A stretch of DNA of 64,000 nt from Chrysomallon squamiferum. Its lineage: Eukaryota; Mollusca; Gastropoda; Neomphalida; Peltospiridae. The position numbers were made by a program, and so were the translations under genes. The notes beneath the pieces were generated by a model. The model searched no databases and was not told the DNA's origin. It worked only from the letters and a program-made list of their open reading frames with translations. Positions 25,743 to 40,997 of this stretch are shown here, in pieces. The stretch spans positions 24,815,755 to 24,879,754 of the forward strand of contig CM022670.1 in assembly GCA_012295275.1 (NCBI GenBank). Direction: 5' to 3'. The stretch's first letter is position 1, and each line of letters begins with the position of its first letter.

Positions 25743-26836
25743 TCTGATTTTGAATGTATATAATAGAATGTTAGATAAGCTTACATGGGAAATAACTTCA
25801 CGAGAGGTATCAGTAAAGAATTCTAAGTAAGCAAGATAAATAGAGCAGACAGTTCACTTCACCACTTAATATAAAAATATAATTTTTAGTCTTACAGGCT
25901 ATGAGAGGCCGATGACGTCTGTGTCTTGCTGTGTGTGGTCTTGCTCTTGTATTCTTTTCTGATGACTTGTGTCTGTACCCATGAGCTGATGAAGGTCTTG
26001 GAGGAGGTGTGGGGATATGGCGAACCTCTTGAGGAGGGGCACTCTGCGGGCGCGAGACTGGCGACTGAGGACGGTAAAGATCTTTGGCTTCCATGGGTGG
26101 GACTGCAGATGCACGGTCAGTATCTGGTAATGGATGATCTCTAGAGAAAACACAGGAAGATTACAAACAATAATTCTTGTTTAATGTAAATATCAACACG
26201 TTTCTATTCTAGATTTTTGGTAAAAATTGGTGATGATGTTGTTGTTTTTTTTTTATTGGTTTTTTTCTTCTTTTTTTTTTAATACTTAGAAAAAGGAATC
26301 TGTTTGAATAATATTTCACTATCATTTTATTACTTAACCCTATCTTGGACCAAAACAAACATGAATGAGTAAATATACTGAGATTATATAGATAAAGCTT
26401 TCAAAAACTGTTGAAACTATTATTTATATTTATCTTTTTGATATAAAATAATTCCAGATTTTAGAAAACTCTATCATAATTAAATTGCTTTATCTTTCAT
26501 TTTTAGCTTTGTTCAAAATTAAACATACTATGAAATTCAGAACATTAAATAATAATAATGAAAAGATTTGAAACTAACTTGCTGCATTTCTTCAGAGCCT
26601 CTATTTCACGTTTCCAGGCCATTGCTGAACATTCATCTCTGAACCTGGCAAGCTGGTCAAGATTGTCTAATCCTTTTTTTATCTCTTGATGCAGCAGAAA
26701 GATATCTTCACTCTAAAAACAATAAATGATGATTTTAAAAAATATCTGATGTATTATAATCCTTCTTTACACAACTTTTGTTTCTTCAACATCTGAATAA
26801 ACAAAAATGAAATATACCACAATAAATCCAACTCAC

Positions 26837-26871
<35 letters not shown>

Positions 26872-28813
26872 TTTTTAACATTTAATTTTTTTTTTTTTTT
26901 TTAACTTTCTTTTTTGACACTTCTTTCTTATTTTAACTAATAAAACTGTCATCTGACCTCATAAGTCTCTGGCTGTTCCTCTGAGGGCTCTTCATCACCA
27001 TCTTCTGAGTAACTATGGTAACGGCCTCCAGTAATGCGGGCCAACTCAAACAGAAAACGATTGGCCTCTGTGTCATTGCAGTTAAATGATATTGCATGAA
27101 TTGGTACTTTGTTGCGCATTTGAACTTGAGCTAAGATGGATTTGGGTGGCTACAAGGAAAAGAAAAAAGACTGCATACAAACTGTTGAAGACATGTATAT
27201 CTGCATGAGTACATAACTGGCAACATTAAAACACAATTAATGGTAAGTAGGTAAAATAATTCAAAATCCAGAAACTGAAAAAACATTTTACCTGGTCAGG
27301 TCTACCATCAGTAAGAAGATATATTGCCTGTGTCTGGGGATCATTCATGGCCTGCTGGATGGCAGCATAGGTGTTGGTGGAACCCCAACATGACAAGCCC
27401 TGAACCCAGCCCCAGGCATCCTGCAGGTTCTGCTCATTAACATGGATCAGTCTGTCACGCCACACAGACGCTTTTGAGTTGAAACTCACCAGGTTAAACA
27501 TTGATTTATGGCGAATTTGTTCCTACAAATAGAATATAATTTTAGACAAAAATAATTCATTATTATTTTTATTATTATTAATTTTAATTTTTTTTTATAT
27601 TCTCTTTAATTATATCTCAGTATAATAATAATGATCATTACAGTTAACATATTGTTTGTGCATAACAATATCAGAGGATATACCCATGATGTGACTCTAT
27701 GGCCTACTCTTATCAATTAGAGACATAGGATATTTTATTTTCATCTTTCCAAATTACAAGTAGGAAAAAAACTGATGACATTACTGATTAAATTATTTTA
27801 CCTGCATAAGCACAAACAGCTTGTCTTTGACAAACTGAATACTGGGCTGCATTGAAGCTGAAGTGTCAATCAAAACATAGATCTGATCTTCAATAATACT
27901 TCCAAACAGAGCTCGACTGCCTTGTTGTAACCAGTCGATTCTGAAATTAAATTATAAAACTCGGTCCATTTTCTGTAAATATATTGCTGAATTCTCTGTC
28001 GTTAATTAATAAAACTTGACAAATATAAAAGCATTAAAAAAAATGAAAGAGCTTCATAATTATCAGGAATTCTTTGCAAGTCACTGTTTTATATTTAGTA
28101 CTTTTGCATTAGCTGAAAATAAAAATAACATACCCATCTACAAAATATTAATTAATTTCTCAGAGTGAATGCAATTTATAATCTTCCTTGTAAAATATTT
28201 TATTAATTCACTTTCTTGGGATTAGTTTAGATATTTATCTAAACCATATGTTCATCCAATGTATTCATTTACAGATTTTTCATTCATCATTCGTTCACTT
28301 AACAAAATATTAATTATGCAACAGTTACAAGATGATTGTTTTTGTTATTTAATCACTATAACAGATTAGAATGGTATCTTTTCCGACAGTAAGTCTACTT
28401 GTTATTATTACTGATTGCCAGTTACAATGAAACACTGACATCAAGTGATTTATCTACCAGCTATAATAAACAACCATATAATTGTTTGTAATGTTTTATG
28501 TTATGAAAAATTCATATTTAAAAAAAAAAACATAAAATAATATTTAAAAAAATAAGTATCAGTAACAGAAAAATTCTAAAATATTGCTCTAAATAAAGAA
28601 AAAGAAAATCTATCAATATCAAATTAAGCAACAAAATATAAGAAGCAAATATTATTATTTCACAGCTATTCTATTTGTTTAAGTTTTCTGCCAGACATTT
28701 TGTAACTACAGAAACCTCTTTTTTTTAAAGTTTCCAAATCACACTGTATTAATTATATTCTGACTAAAAATAATTCTGTTTCAATCCATTAAAATGTTGC
28801 TAAGTATTTCAAT

Positions 28814-28859
<46 letters not shown>

Positions 28860-31070
28860 AGATGACAAAAAAAAAAAAATAAATAATGTCAAAATCCTCA
28901 TATTATTCATTATCACATGTTATATTAGTGTTATTTAATTCTAATACTTGTTCTCCAATCTGGACATTAATAACATTTTATAATAAGAACAACAAGATGA
29001 TTCTCCATTTTTATTAAGAATCTGGCAACCATTTCTGAACTCACATTCACTGCGCTGTGAAATATTATCATGCTAAAAGCTAAACTGACTAAACTTTCTG
29101 TATCAGTGAATTAATTTCAACTCAGTTAGTTGGTGGAAACTAAAATAAAATTATGACTATTTTTCTAAAATGGGAAGAAACTGAATGGAAGAATCAAATG
29201 AAACATTGATTATAAAAAAATATATTCAGGTTTTTTAGTTTTCATTTTTCTTCTTTAGTATACTGGGTTTCTTAATTTGAAGAATATTTTTTTTTTATAC
29301 TGCACAATGAAGTCTTAATTTGAAGAAGATTTTTTTTATACTACACAATGAGGTAATTTTAGCCTATTTAAAAAAATTTCAGAAAAATTTCAATTCTTTG
29401 AATAGAGAAAAAAAAAATATACTGTGTATTTTAATAATTTTATGGAAGTTATCTAAAGAAATTTTATCTTGAAGCTCTGTTGATGTTCATAAGCACTATT
29501 TGTTAGTGCAACTATTTTGCCTCAAGTGAGAACTAGTTCTGAAAAATGCATCTTACTTCTTCTTTACTGGAGGTAAAAATGACTTGTCCTTTTTCTGAGA
29601 TTCAAGTTTTGAAAGCCTTTATTGAATAAAGAATTTGATTAATCTATTAACCAGAGGTGACTGTTTAACTACTTAATATCAGTGGACTACAACGACAGAA
29701 AGCAATTTATAAATGAATTACCAGATGATCAAATAAAGACAATTTTGTTGTATGCTAAATTATTATGCTGACATAATCAGACATTTATTTTTAATGTGTT
29801 ACAACAGATGCATAATACTTTCAATTTATTGTACATATAAAGTGTATTCCTTACGAAATGAATATTCAAATATTTAATATAATGTGGAAGGGAAATAATA
29901 AATTTTATCCCCAAAAATTTACTTAATAAATTATTAAAATGTTTCTTTTACTTGCAAATTCAATTCAGTATTATATCCACTTTGAAAACACAGTTAAAGA
30001 TTACATGTAATGATAATAAATATATATTTAAAGTCTAATTAACTCATCTGCAGTATTACTCTACATTCTTTTTTAATCAACATTTGATTTCTGTCTTACT
30101 CATTTTATCGTCAGAAAAATGTTTTTGCTGTCTATATGAATTTGTTAGTGCTTAAAATAATAATGTAAGTTCATTATTTACTCTCATTTTTTTAAGTGAA
30201 TGAACAAATGAATGAATCATAAAAACTTTTCTTCTTTTTATTGAGTTTTTAATCAAATACTGAAATATAAGACAAAAAGAGATGTTACACTTTAACACTA
30301 TACCATACAAACAATTAAACAAAGTAACAGCTTAAAAATCAGTATACAGAACTGATTAAATGCAAACATTATTATAAATAACATGTTAAGCAGTATAAAA
30401 TTTATAAAGGGATGAAACTACAGAAATCGTTTATTTGAGAAACACTACCAAACCATTATAAACATTGTGAAATGTAAACCTAAAAAACTGTTTACAAATT
30501 TAATCATCATCATCATCATTATCATTATGTCATCAGCATTAATCTGATGATCATGCGCACCATCATTATCATCATTTTACTAATGACAGATCAGGACGAT
30601 CCACTGAATTACTGGTAATATTTGCTCTGTACTTTTTACAACATTCTCCATCATGCTCCCTATACTGTAAATTAATTAAACTGACTGTCTACCTTTGCTG
30701 TATCTTGTTAAGTGCGACTTCCATTTTCTGTTCATAACCTCGATGGACGTCAGGTGTTACATGCACATGGACTTCGCTTCCATCCTTCCAGCGGGCAATA
30801 GGAAACTGTTCACAGTATCGCGCATTAACTAGCTTTGGCCGTGTAATCTGAAAAATATATTTAAAATCTTATAAACAGAAAACTGACTATATTAAAGAAA
30901 GATAGTTTATACACCTGCATGCACAAATGCACAGATAATAAATTGTTTAAGTTACTAATATTAATAACAAAAATACTGTATTTATGTCTCTGGTATTGCT
31001 CCTTGGGTAGGTGCTGTCATATTAAACTACAGCATGTATAAAATGTATATAATGATAAATAAATAAATAA

Positions 31071-31103
<33 letters not shown>

Positions 31104-32735
31104 GATAACAAAAATTAAGAAAGAATGAAAGAATAATTACAAAGCAAGTAAATATTTTAAAATAAACTTTATGTTTTAGCATTAATAAAATGTATAAGAT
31201 CAAGTTACAGAATTGTATTTTAATATTATATACAATAATCTTTTAAACACAAATAAAATGTATGTATTAAACTAACAGCATTTGTTTGTGTTCTCTCTGG
31301 AGAAGGATCCATCAGTTCAACAACTCCATCTTTGTGTCTGAATGCGACTCCAGCTAACACGTGGTGCAGGTCAAGTTTCTGTGCAGACAGTCCGTATTTC
31401 TCCAACCACTCTCTAGAACTCAAACACTCCTCTCTCTTCTCATATCTTTCTACAATTTCTGTTTTCAGTTCTACAAAAACAACAAACAGATTCATTCACT
31501 TAATTATTTCATAATGATACATTTGTTTAATATAGTACATGTTTATATACACATGTATATACACATATGTAAATATAAAATAAAAGATAAATAATAATAA
31601 CCATCTCTTTATATATCAGATATATGTGAAGCATAATTATTTTCAATTTTTTCAATTAGGAAAATGTCTACATTATCATAGGCAAATAACTTCGGGTACA
31701 GCTAATGTAAATGTATTAATAATAAAGGTGTGCCAAAATATTCATGCTGAAGTGATAGATCAGTATGGACACTGGTAAGTAAAGGCCTCAGAACATATTG
31801 AAATGACTCTGCAAATAAATTAACTAGCCTAGCCACTCTTCTTTGTGTTACAATGGTCCAGAAAATCAATATAATTTTCAAACTATTATGAAGATATTTA
31901 ATTTTCTTAAAAGAACTTTTTTCCATTCATGAAGCATACAATAACATAACATACTGAACTTCAGCATAATTTTTCGGAATTCAAATAAAAAATAATTATG
32001 AATGGTTCATGTTTTATAAAATTTCAATACGTCATTTAAGAATAGAATTTTTATGGGTATTTATATCAATACACCTGATTTTTCATGCAGTTAATAAAAG
32101 TAATTCTGTGTTACATCTAACAGTATTTAAATCTGATTCATATTCTTTCACTTTCAACAATTAAAATTACAACATTTATATTCACTTATTAATATGCCTA
32201 TATTCAACTGGTATGGTATGTGTCTAAGTTCAGGACAAACATTATAAAAGGTTTATTTAAAAACAGAAGTCAGTCAATCAATTGTTTGGTTGGTCAATCA
32301 GTCATTAATAATAACAAAAACAATAACAATAAAAATAACAATCATAACAATAACAATAATAATAATAAATGCCTTTGAAATAAATAAGGTGCTAATAAAT
32401 GTATTACAGTTTTGTCAAAAGACAGAGTGATGGATAAATATTTTGAATGATATAGATAAAAGCTGTGACTATTTTTAGCAGGAAATGAACAATATGTGCT
32501 TTGTGTGGCAGTAAGCTGAGAATGACAAAAGATAAACTGTAACATGGTGAGATCTGTTTATCTATGTACTTAATATGAGTAACAGTACTCAAGATTATAT
32601 ATAATCCTAGAAAAATGTGTAGATAACAAGTTGCATAATTGTCTTTAAACTTCAACTAAATCAAATTATGAAATATTGACACTTTGTGACATATAAATCA
32701 CATTTTCATCATCATCATCATCATCATCATCACCA

Positions 32736-32781
<46 letters not shown>

Positions 32782-33000
32782 TAATTTCTTAGAAATGTAT
32801 TTACATGGTCACTTTCATAAATGCAGGATTTTAAACATTGCAAATATATATAGCGTATTTGCATATAAACTACAAGTTTGTCACATACTGATAGCATCAC
32901 CTACGACAAAGCAATAAAACAGCACTTGAAACATTTATACTAGCAGGAATATCATGTGCATAAATAAAATAAGCATTCAGATAAATAAATAAATAATGAA

Positions 33001-33032
<32 letters not shown>

Positions 33033-33813
33033 TTATATATATATATATTATTTATTTATTTATTTATCTATACATATGAAAAAATCAACCAGGAAATAAA
33101 TGAAATAGAAGAAAAATATTTATGTTTTGTAAGATATAAGGATACATAGTAATTTAAAAGATTTTAACAATGAATTACTTGTTGATTTTGTGCCAAAGAA
33201 AAATAATGAATGAATTGCATTAATTTCATAGATGTCAATATAGACAAAACTGATTATCACATAACATCTTAAAAAGCTATACTGTGAAAAAAAGATATAA
33301 ATAGCATAAATGGAAAAGAATAGAAAAACAAAACGATCAAACTCACCCGTTGTTTTATGAATTCCATGTTAAGCAAGTGAAACGAAAGAAAACAAAACAA
33401 CAGACAATGAAATGTGTATATATATATGTGTTGCTATTGATACATCAATAATCATTATTTATTCAGTATCCTGGTGCTGATAAAATGCATGTCTAATCTT
33501 ACTGAATCAGCAGAGTAAATCAGACCAGATGGCACTGTGGTTAAGTCTTTAGAAAAGTTTGTATAGGTGCTGGGATCAATTCATACCAAGGTTAAGTGGT
33601 TCGATTATATCACTTTATTTTCATTTTTATCTAATATTCCAATGTTGCCATGGTTAAAAAGAATTCAGGCTCCTTGAAGTATACTTGAATCTTCAGTGGA
33701 TTTAAACAGTGAACACAGATCATGTGACCAAACCACTGAGTTACAGTCTGCCACAGTAATAATAATAATAATAATAACAACAACAAAAAAACAAAACAAA
33801 CAATAATAAGAAT

Positions 33814-33852
<39 letters not shown>

Positions 33853-36800
33853 TAATAATAATAATAATAACAATAACAATAACAATAACAATAACAATAA
33901 TAAGAATAATAATTAGTAACAACAACAACAACACTACTTACCAAAAGATTTAGGTTCTGGGGTTTGTTCTATGAGTGCCTGGATTTGGCTCATTATGTTC
34001 CGAGCCTCTTCAAGTTCTTCAAATACCAGAACAATGTCCTCTCGAACACCCACTCCTGGAGGCAGTCCACCATACGTCTTCTTCTTGAGAACAATGTTAG
34101 CTTTGTTTGTCAGTGGGTCTACAGGCTGTGCTTCGTATGCATCCATTTCCATGACAACTGCATATGCATGAAATCTTCAAAACAAAGAATTGTATTGAAA
34201 TATGATTCCTCTAATGTTTTGAGACTGTGTATGGTTTTATAACACAAAACTCACTTGTTAGAAATTTTTCTATAAAAGTGAATTGTTGTGAAACAAATTG
34301 TAAGCATATTATGGGGTTTTTTGTGTTCTTATTCTTGTTCTTCTTATTATTAATGTCAGGTTAAAAAATGAAATTCTATTACCTTCCTCCGGTCACTTTG
34401 ACAAAGTCTTTAAGGAACTTGATGGTATCTGCACTATCACAGTTAAAGGAAACTATGTGTATTGGAAGTTTCAGTTCGGTGGAAGAAATCTGTCAAATAT
34501 AAAGTTATTCGTTATTATTACAAAAACTGTGTGTATATTTGACAAATTAAAAGGATATAAAAAAATAAATGACCACAAAAAAGAAAGAAAAAAGTTTAAG
34601 CAAATAAATAAATTTTACAGTTAAATATAAAAAAACCAGTTGAAATGTAAAAAGCATTTTACCTTTTCTTTCAGGAGTTCTCTTGAACTATCTACAGAGG
34701 TCCCTTCAGTGAACAGATATATTGCTTCATTCTAAAAACAATACAAAAAAAGAGAATATAATTACAAAACATGTACAAGTTTTATTTTTAACTGAACAGA
34801 AAAATAATGGTTATAAGATAAAAATCAGATGCAAAGATTACGAGTAGTTTTAATTTTGAGTTCCATTTTTTCATAAAAATAACACCTATTTCTTTTTAAA
34901 AACATCTTCACTACCAGACAAAAATACCTTTACAATAAAGAGATATTTCTGTTTTTTTAAATTATCATTTACTATATTTGATAATAATCAGGAAATATGT
35001 TGTTTATCAAAATTCTTAGAGAAGAAAACAATAGTGTTTTTTTGCATTAACATTTTTATTTACCCATCTCCTTCATTTGCATTTCTGCATGCATTACTGT
35101 TCTTAATTATCATTTACTAAATTTCACTAACCACAAAACTGTTATGACTTTTATTCAGATTATTAGATATACTAACTACATATAAATACTAAATATATTT
35201 ACTGCTGTAAATACATAGCATTAATAAATTTTATATTTTCATCTAGGTTTCACCAGATCATAAAAATATGTATTTTCTTTGTTCAAATTCTTCGATTAAA
35301 AATGATTGCTACAGATCTGTTATGTATCATTTAGTCTTACATTTTTATCACCGAGGGCTTGAAGAACTGCCTCACATGTGGCTGTCTTAGACACTGCAGC
35401 CAGTCTGTCAAGATTCCATATCCACTGTACAGCATTCTCCACAGTGTCGTGAGTGACCGGAACACATTCAGCATTATACATATCCATATCTTCTGAGGCT
35501 CTGTAAGTAAATATCTTGTCTACATTATTACTGTTTTTCTCAGAATATACCATTCTGGACATTTAATTAAATATCTTGTTTAAGTTATTAATGTTCAGTG
35601 ATTTCTTTTGAAAATAAGTTTTCCATTATGTAAATAAACATCTTGCCTAAGTATTACACAGGACAGCTATCTTATCAGGTTCATAAATATATAAATTATG
35701 TGTGAGTTATTACATTTAATACCATCTTTTTGAAAAATGTATCTTCCAAAGCCTTGTAGATAAAGTACATGTATAAAATTTAAAATAGAAATACAAATTA
35801 GCTGATAAATAGCTTGGAGCTGCAAAATAAGTATTTTTTATACACTAACTCACACAACACAATATAGGGCTGTAACAATGGTGCATATATTTTAAACAGA
35901 TTAATTTGTTTTTTAATTCAGTAGTGATCAATAAAATATTCTGAAAATTTAGATCAAGCTCTGTGCTTCAATCTGATATAAAAGAAGGATTACACTGATG
36001 CATTTTTATTACATTTTAAAATACTTTGGAAAATTCTGTTAGTAATTCCAGATTAAACTACAGAATATTATTCAACAAATGATGTGTTACCGTATAAGAT
36101 TAAACTTGGCAAGCTGCATGACCTGCTCTCGTAAAACTCTCTCCAGAGCTACCCTGTATTGATCAAACTGCTGAGGAGACATGTTTTTGATGTCCATGAC
36201 AATAGTCACTGATTTTTCTTCAATCACACCAAAAATGCGTCGACTTTCAGTTGTGAGCCACTCAAGACGACGTCTGAACAAATTACAGGCTTGAGAAAGT
36301 CTCTTTTTGATTTGGTGCAATTTTTCTTTACTACCAGTGATCTGTGAAAATGATATATACTTGAGTTGTTTTTCAACTGAAAAGAACCACATTATTTTTT
36401 AACTGGGGAAAAAAACTAAAATATAGGGAGTTATGTGAAAAAATTAAAATGGAAAGAATGTGAATATGTGGGGAATATAATAATTACCGTACACTGATAT
36501 TAAATCTGTAGTTTACCATTGTCCAGATAGGTATGATCATTAAATGTGTTGTTAAACATTATGTCTCTGTTTTGTATCTTATTCAAATAATTCCTAAAAT
36601 TAACTGTTTGCAGTTCATGTCAGGTTTTCTGATACAACCAGGAAGTATAATTATATAATCATTGTTCAGATTTTTACCCAACCAACACTGCCCATAGCAA
36701 TGTTGAATATCTCTACTATATAGACTTCTTGTATAGGCAGGCCACATATACAAGTTACTGCTTAGATAGAACTGATTTGTGTCTAATTCCTTGGCTTTTG

Positions 36801-37393
36801 AAAAAAAAAAGAAAAAAAAAGGGCACAAATTAAAAGATTCATTCTACTAATACTCTTGTGACTCAATCTTTGTAGATAATTTTATTAAAAGATAAAAAAA
36901 AGCAAAAAAAACCACATCTATTTTTGTTATGGATAGATGTAAATTGCTTTACCACAATTAACTATTTATAAAACTTCTATCATTCAAAATTCAGATAAAT
37001 GTATGACTTACATTAAATGTTTTTCCATCAGGACGGAAAATCCTGGAGAATAACCCACCTCCATACCTTGAGCTGATTGGTGACTTTATATGGTGATCAT
37101 AGTCTGTATTGACAGGAAGAAATTTCATTAATATACTTTTCATAAACTATATATGATATTTGACTTTCTCTGCTTATACATATGTAATAATAAAAAATAA
37201 TAACAATACAATAATATTCAGAACAATATTAATAACAAGAAGAATTATTTTAATAAAACAAAAATCAAAAGAAAAAGATAAGTTAGTTAATGCAGCCAAC
37301 AGTATATATATAGATAGATAGACAGATACAGATACAGATACAGATACAGATACAGATACAGATACAGATAAAGATATAGATATAGATATAGAT

Positions 37394-37427
<34 letters not shown>

Positions 37428-40221
37428 TCAATGAAATGAAAATATGAAATAAGATTAAATAAATATTAAGTTTAGCAGAAGAGTTGTACCCCAATACGAA
37501 ATTACAGTGAATAAAAAATTGTGTTGTTTCCTTATTCCATGCAAAGATGCAAAGATAAACCACTAAGTTTACCTCTGTTATCTCTAAATATATTTTTTAA
37601 AATAACAATATATCATGCCGACAACAACATGAGAACTGGTCAACCTTTTCTCATTAGTTTTAATGCAGAAAGATCTATAAAAACATGAACCATTTATTAA
37701 TATTCAGCATGCCTCTAATTAACTTGCTAATGTAATGACTAGAGGGAAAATGTACATTAACTGGACACAGCATTAATGGGTATAAAATATGGAAAGTAAT
37801 TTGTCATGCACATTACCAAGTGAAAAATTTGTCATTTAAGCAGCAATCAAGTAAAAGTAATGCATTAGTATCAATGAGTGTTTGTTATATGAATATGCAT
37901 ATTTATGTAAGTCTGACAATGTCTTTATATATCTTTGGATGTATGTATGTATGTATGTATGTATGTATGTATGTATGTATGTGTCTCTGTCTGTCTCTGT
38001 GTGTGTGTATGTGTGTGTTTGTGTGTGTGTACTGTGTCTGTGCCTGTATGTGTGTCTGTGTCTGTGTCTGTGTCTGTGTCTGTGTCTGTGTACTTTACAT
38101 ATCTATACACTTTCATTCACCCATACTCAAAGAAATATATATTTCTTGTTCATTATGATTTACTTACCATCACTAAGTTTGAATCCTATCTGTGGCAACA
38201 AATGTGTTAAAGTAAGTCTGTTTTTCTTCAGCCCATAATTCTGAAGCCATTTCCTTGATCCTATCAGTGGTCGTACATCAAGCTCCCATGTTTCAGGTGG
38301 AGTTTTTGACATGTTAATAGCAGGATCTGATTCTCGTCTCTGAGGTGTACCTGTCCTCCACACTCCACTACCATGGCTAATGTCAAATGTCGCTTCTGAA
38401 AACAGCCATTAAAATTAGGTTAAGTTTTTTTATAAGACAAAGAAAGAAAATATTAAAGAAATACATAATATGTCTCAATATATTTATGTGAAAGAATATG
38501 TCTTTTGGAAAATATTTCAGTTGTATTCTCATTTTATGAGACTGAAAGAAAACATGTAAATATATATATACATAAAAAAAAAACTTGTGGATTAAAACAC
38601 ATACACAGTATCCACAACACACACACATGCAGAAGAAGTATTAATCATGTCAAACTAATTTATCACAAAGAATATTGTATTTTTACCAGATGTTTTAACA
38701 ATAAAAATATTTGTTTATATTTATTCATTTTTTATGTGTGTGAAAATGTGATAAGTATGATTAGTACTGTTTACATTCTAATTTCTGAGACTGCTTTCTG
38801 CTTTAACCTAAAGTTTTCTTATAAAATAACACTGAATTTTTATTTCTTTATTAGGTATATCACCAAAAACATCACCTTTGCAACATATAAGGCATGTTGT
38901 TTACACAGCCACAATTTGTAGTTACTGTTGATTAAAGTTTGTATCACTGGCACTGAATCCAGAAATATACTTATGTCATAACAGTATGTACCAGCTAGGT
39001 ATAAATAAATATTAGCATGTTGGATAATACCTCTAAGTCTTTAGGAGCTGACATATGTATCAATCAACTGGAATCAGCCAATGTGCTTATGCAGTAATTA
39101 CCAGTATGCTAATCAAAACAGCTGTACATATAAAAATGTTTTGATGTTGCTCTATAGCAAAATATATATACCAGTACATTTATTTATTTATTATTATTTT
39201 AATTATTTCAAGGATTTTTCTTCAGTTTTGTATTTTGTTTGTTTTTTGAATATATTACTGATTAATTTACAATTAAAATAAATGAAATTTTAAAAAATAG
39301 AAGCATTACATAAAAAAAAAATATCATTATCAAACACATGTTTAGAGAAATAAAGAAACAAAACAAAAACAAAAATATATATATATAATCTATTTAAAAT
39401 ATATACTTAAATAAACTGAGATAAATAACTATATTACCTCTGCATATCTATGAAAACGAATTTAATGAGTCAGCAAATAAATGATTTTGTGAATAAGTGA
39501 GTAAGTTTGAATTTCATAGTTTGAAGAGAAAAGCGTAAGATACTATGTACAAAGATCTATACCTCCCCAAACCATGCACAAATGATTCAATAATAAACAG
39601 ATTTGTGAAGCTTACTTGACATACAAGAACCATTTATCAATAACACAATATGGGTAAGGTTGGTCAAGTTTATGTGAATGTGTTGATGCATTCACTGAAA
39701 TATATATTAATGTCGCATGCCATAAATTGAAGTGGTCTTGTGTGGGAACAGCTTGATCCTTTGCTGTCCTTTGTATTTTTTACATAAAGCAAATAAATGT
39801 GTATGCATGCATATCAGGGATACACAGTAATTTGATAAGTTGAAAATTTGATATACTGTCAATGGTAACTAGGGAAAAGGTGTGATAGTGAATAATGTAA
39901 TCAAATCCATACAATAGCACTTATTGATTTCTAGTTTTTATTCTGTCATGATCATAAACAGCAACAAAGTTTTACTGAAGTATTGATATTCATTGTCAGG
40001 TTACCAAGAAGCAAACTGACATATGTCAATACTGGTTGTTATGCAGGATTAGCTACAGAATCATGTACTTTTTTTTTTTTTTACAATACCATTACAAAAT
40101 AACAGTCTATTTTCACTGCTAATAAAAAAAAAGAATTGTTTCTGCTTATATATACATCTATAGTAGTAATACTAATTGCAATGATAGTAGTAGTTGTATT
40201 AGTTGTAGTAGTAATAGTAAT

Positions 40222-40274
<53 letters not shown>

Positions 40275-40952
40275 GATAAATAGAGAGACAGATAGATAAA
40301 TAAATAAATAAATAAATAAATGCAAATGACATAAAAATAAAAATTGCACTGCATATTTTAAAACTGAAAATCCCACCAGACCAATGTTTTATTTTGTACA
40401 CAATGCATCAGACTGACAGGCTAAAGCAGTGTTGTGGTTTTCACTTTAGTGATAATAACCACTAAGATATGAGTGTACAATTAGTGTTACTACTATGTTA
40501 ATGTTTCGAAAGCTTATAATTAACATGTCAGTATCATGTACCATGCAGTATGTGGATATTATTTACACTGATTCTAACGAAAAAATAATGCCACTATATG
40601 CAACAAATATATAAAACATCAAACTGAGCTAATAATAATGCCACTATATGCAACAAATATATAAAACATCAAACTGAGCTAATAATAATGCCACTATATG
40701 CAACAAATATATAAAACATCAAACTGAGCTAATAATAATGCCACTATATGCAACAAATATATAAAACATCAAACTGAGCTAATAATAATGCCACTATATG
40801 CAACAAATATACAAAACATCAAACTGAGCTAATAACTGAGCAGTTGTGTAATACAAAGACATATATGGTTGCTGACATTGTTCTCATTTTTGTGGCATCA
40901 TTTAGAAAAGTGAAAGGTGAAAGAAAGTTCCTACAGAATTAGTTATGGCAAC

Positions 40953-40997
<45 letters not shown>

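Noticed and set aside
33631-33934. Poly-leucine and poly-isoleucine open frames resembling membrane proteins
   Set aside because: They are translations of the ATT/GTT-type microsatellite next to exon 8.
37820-38238. Overlapping 90-118-codon open frames on both strands, rich in Cys-Val-Met-Tyr or Thr-Asp-His
   Set aside because: They are read-throughs of ATGT, GT and GTCTGT microsatellites in an intron of the VWA3B-like gene.
40583-40834. Regular 50-base repeat resembling a CRISPR array
   Set aside because: Units are contiguous with no unique spacers, in an intron of an animal gene with no cas genes; it is a minisatellite.
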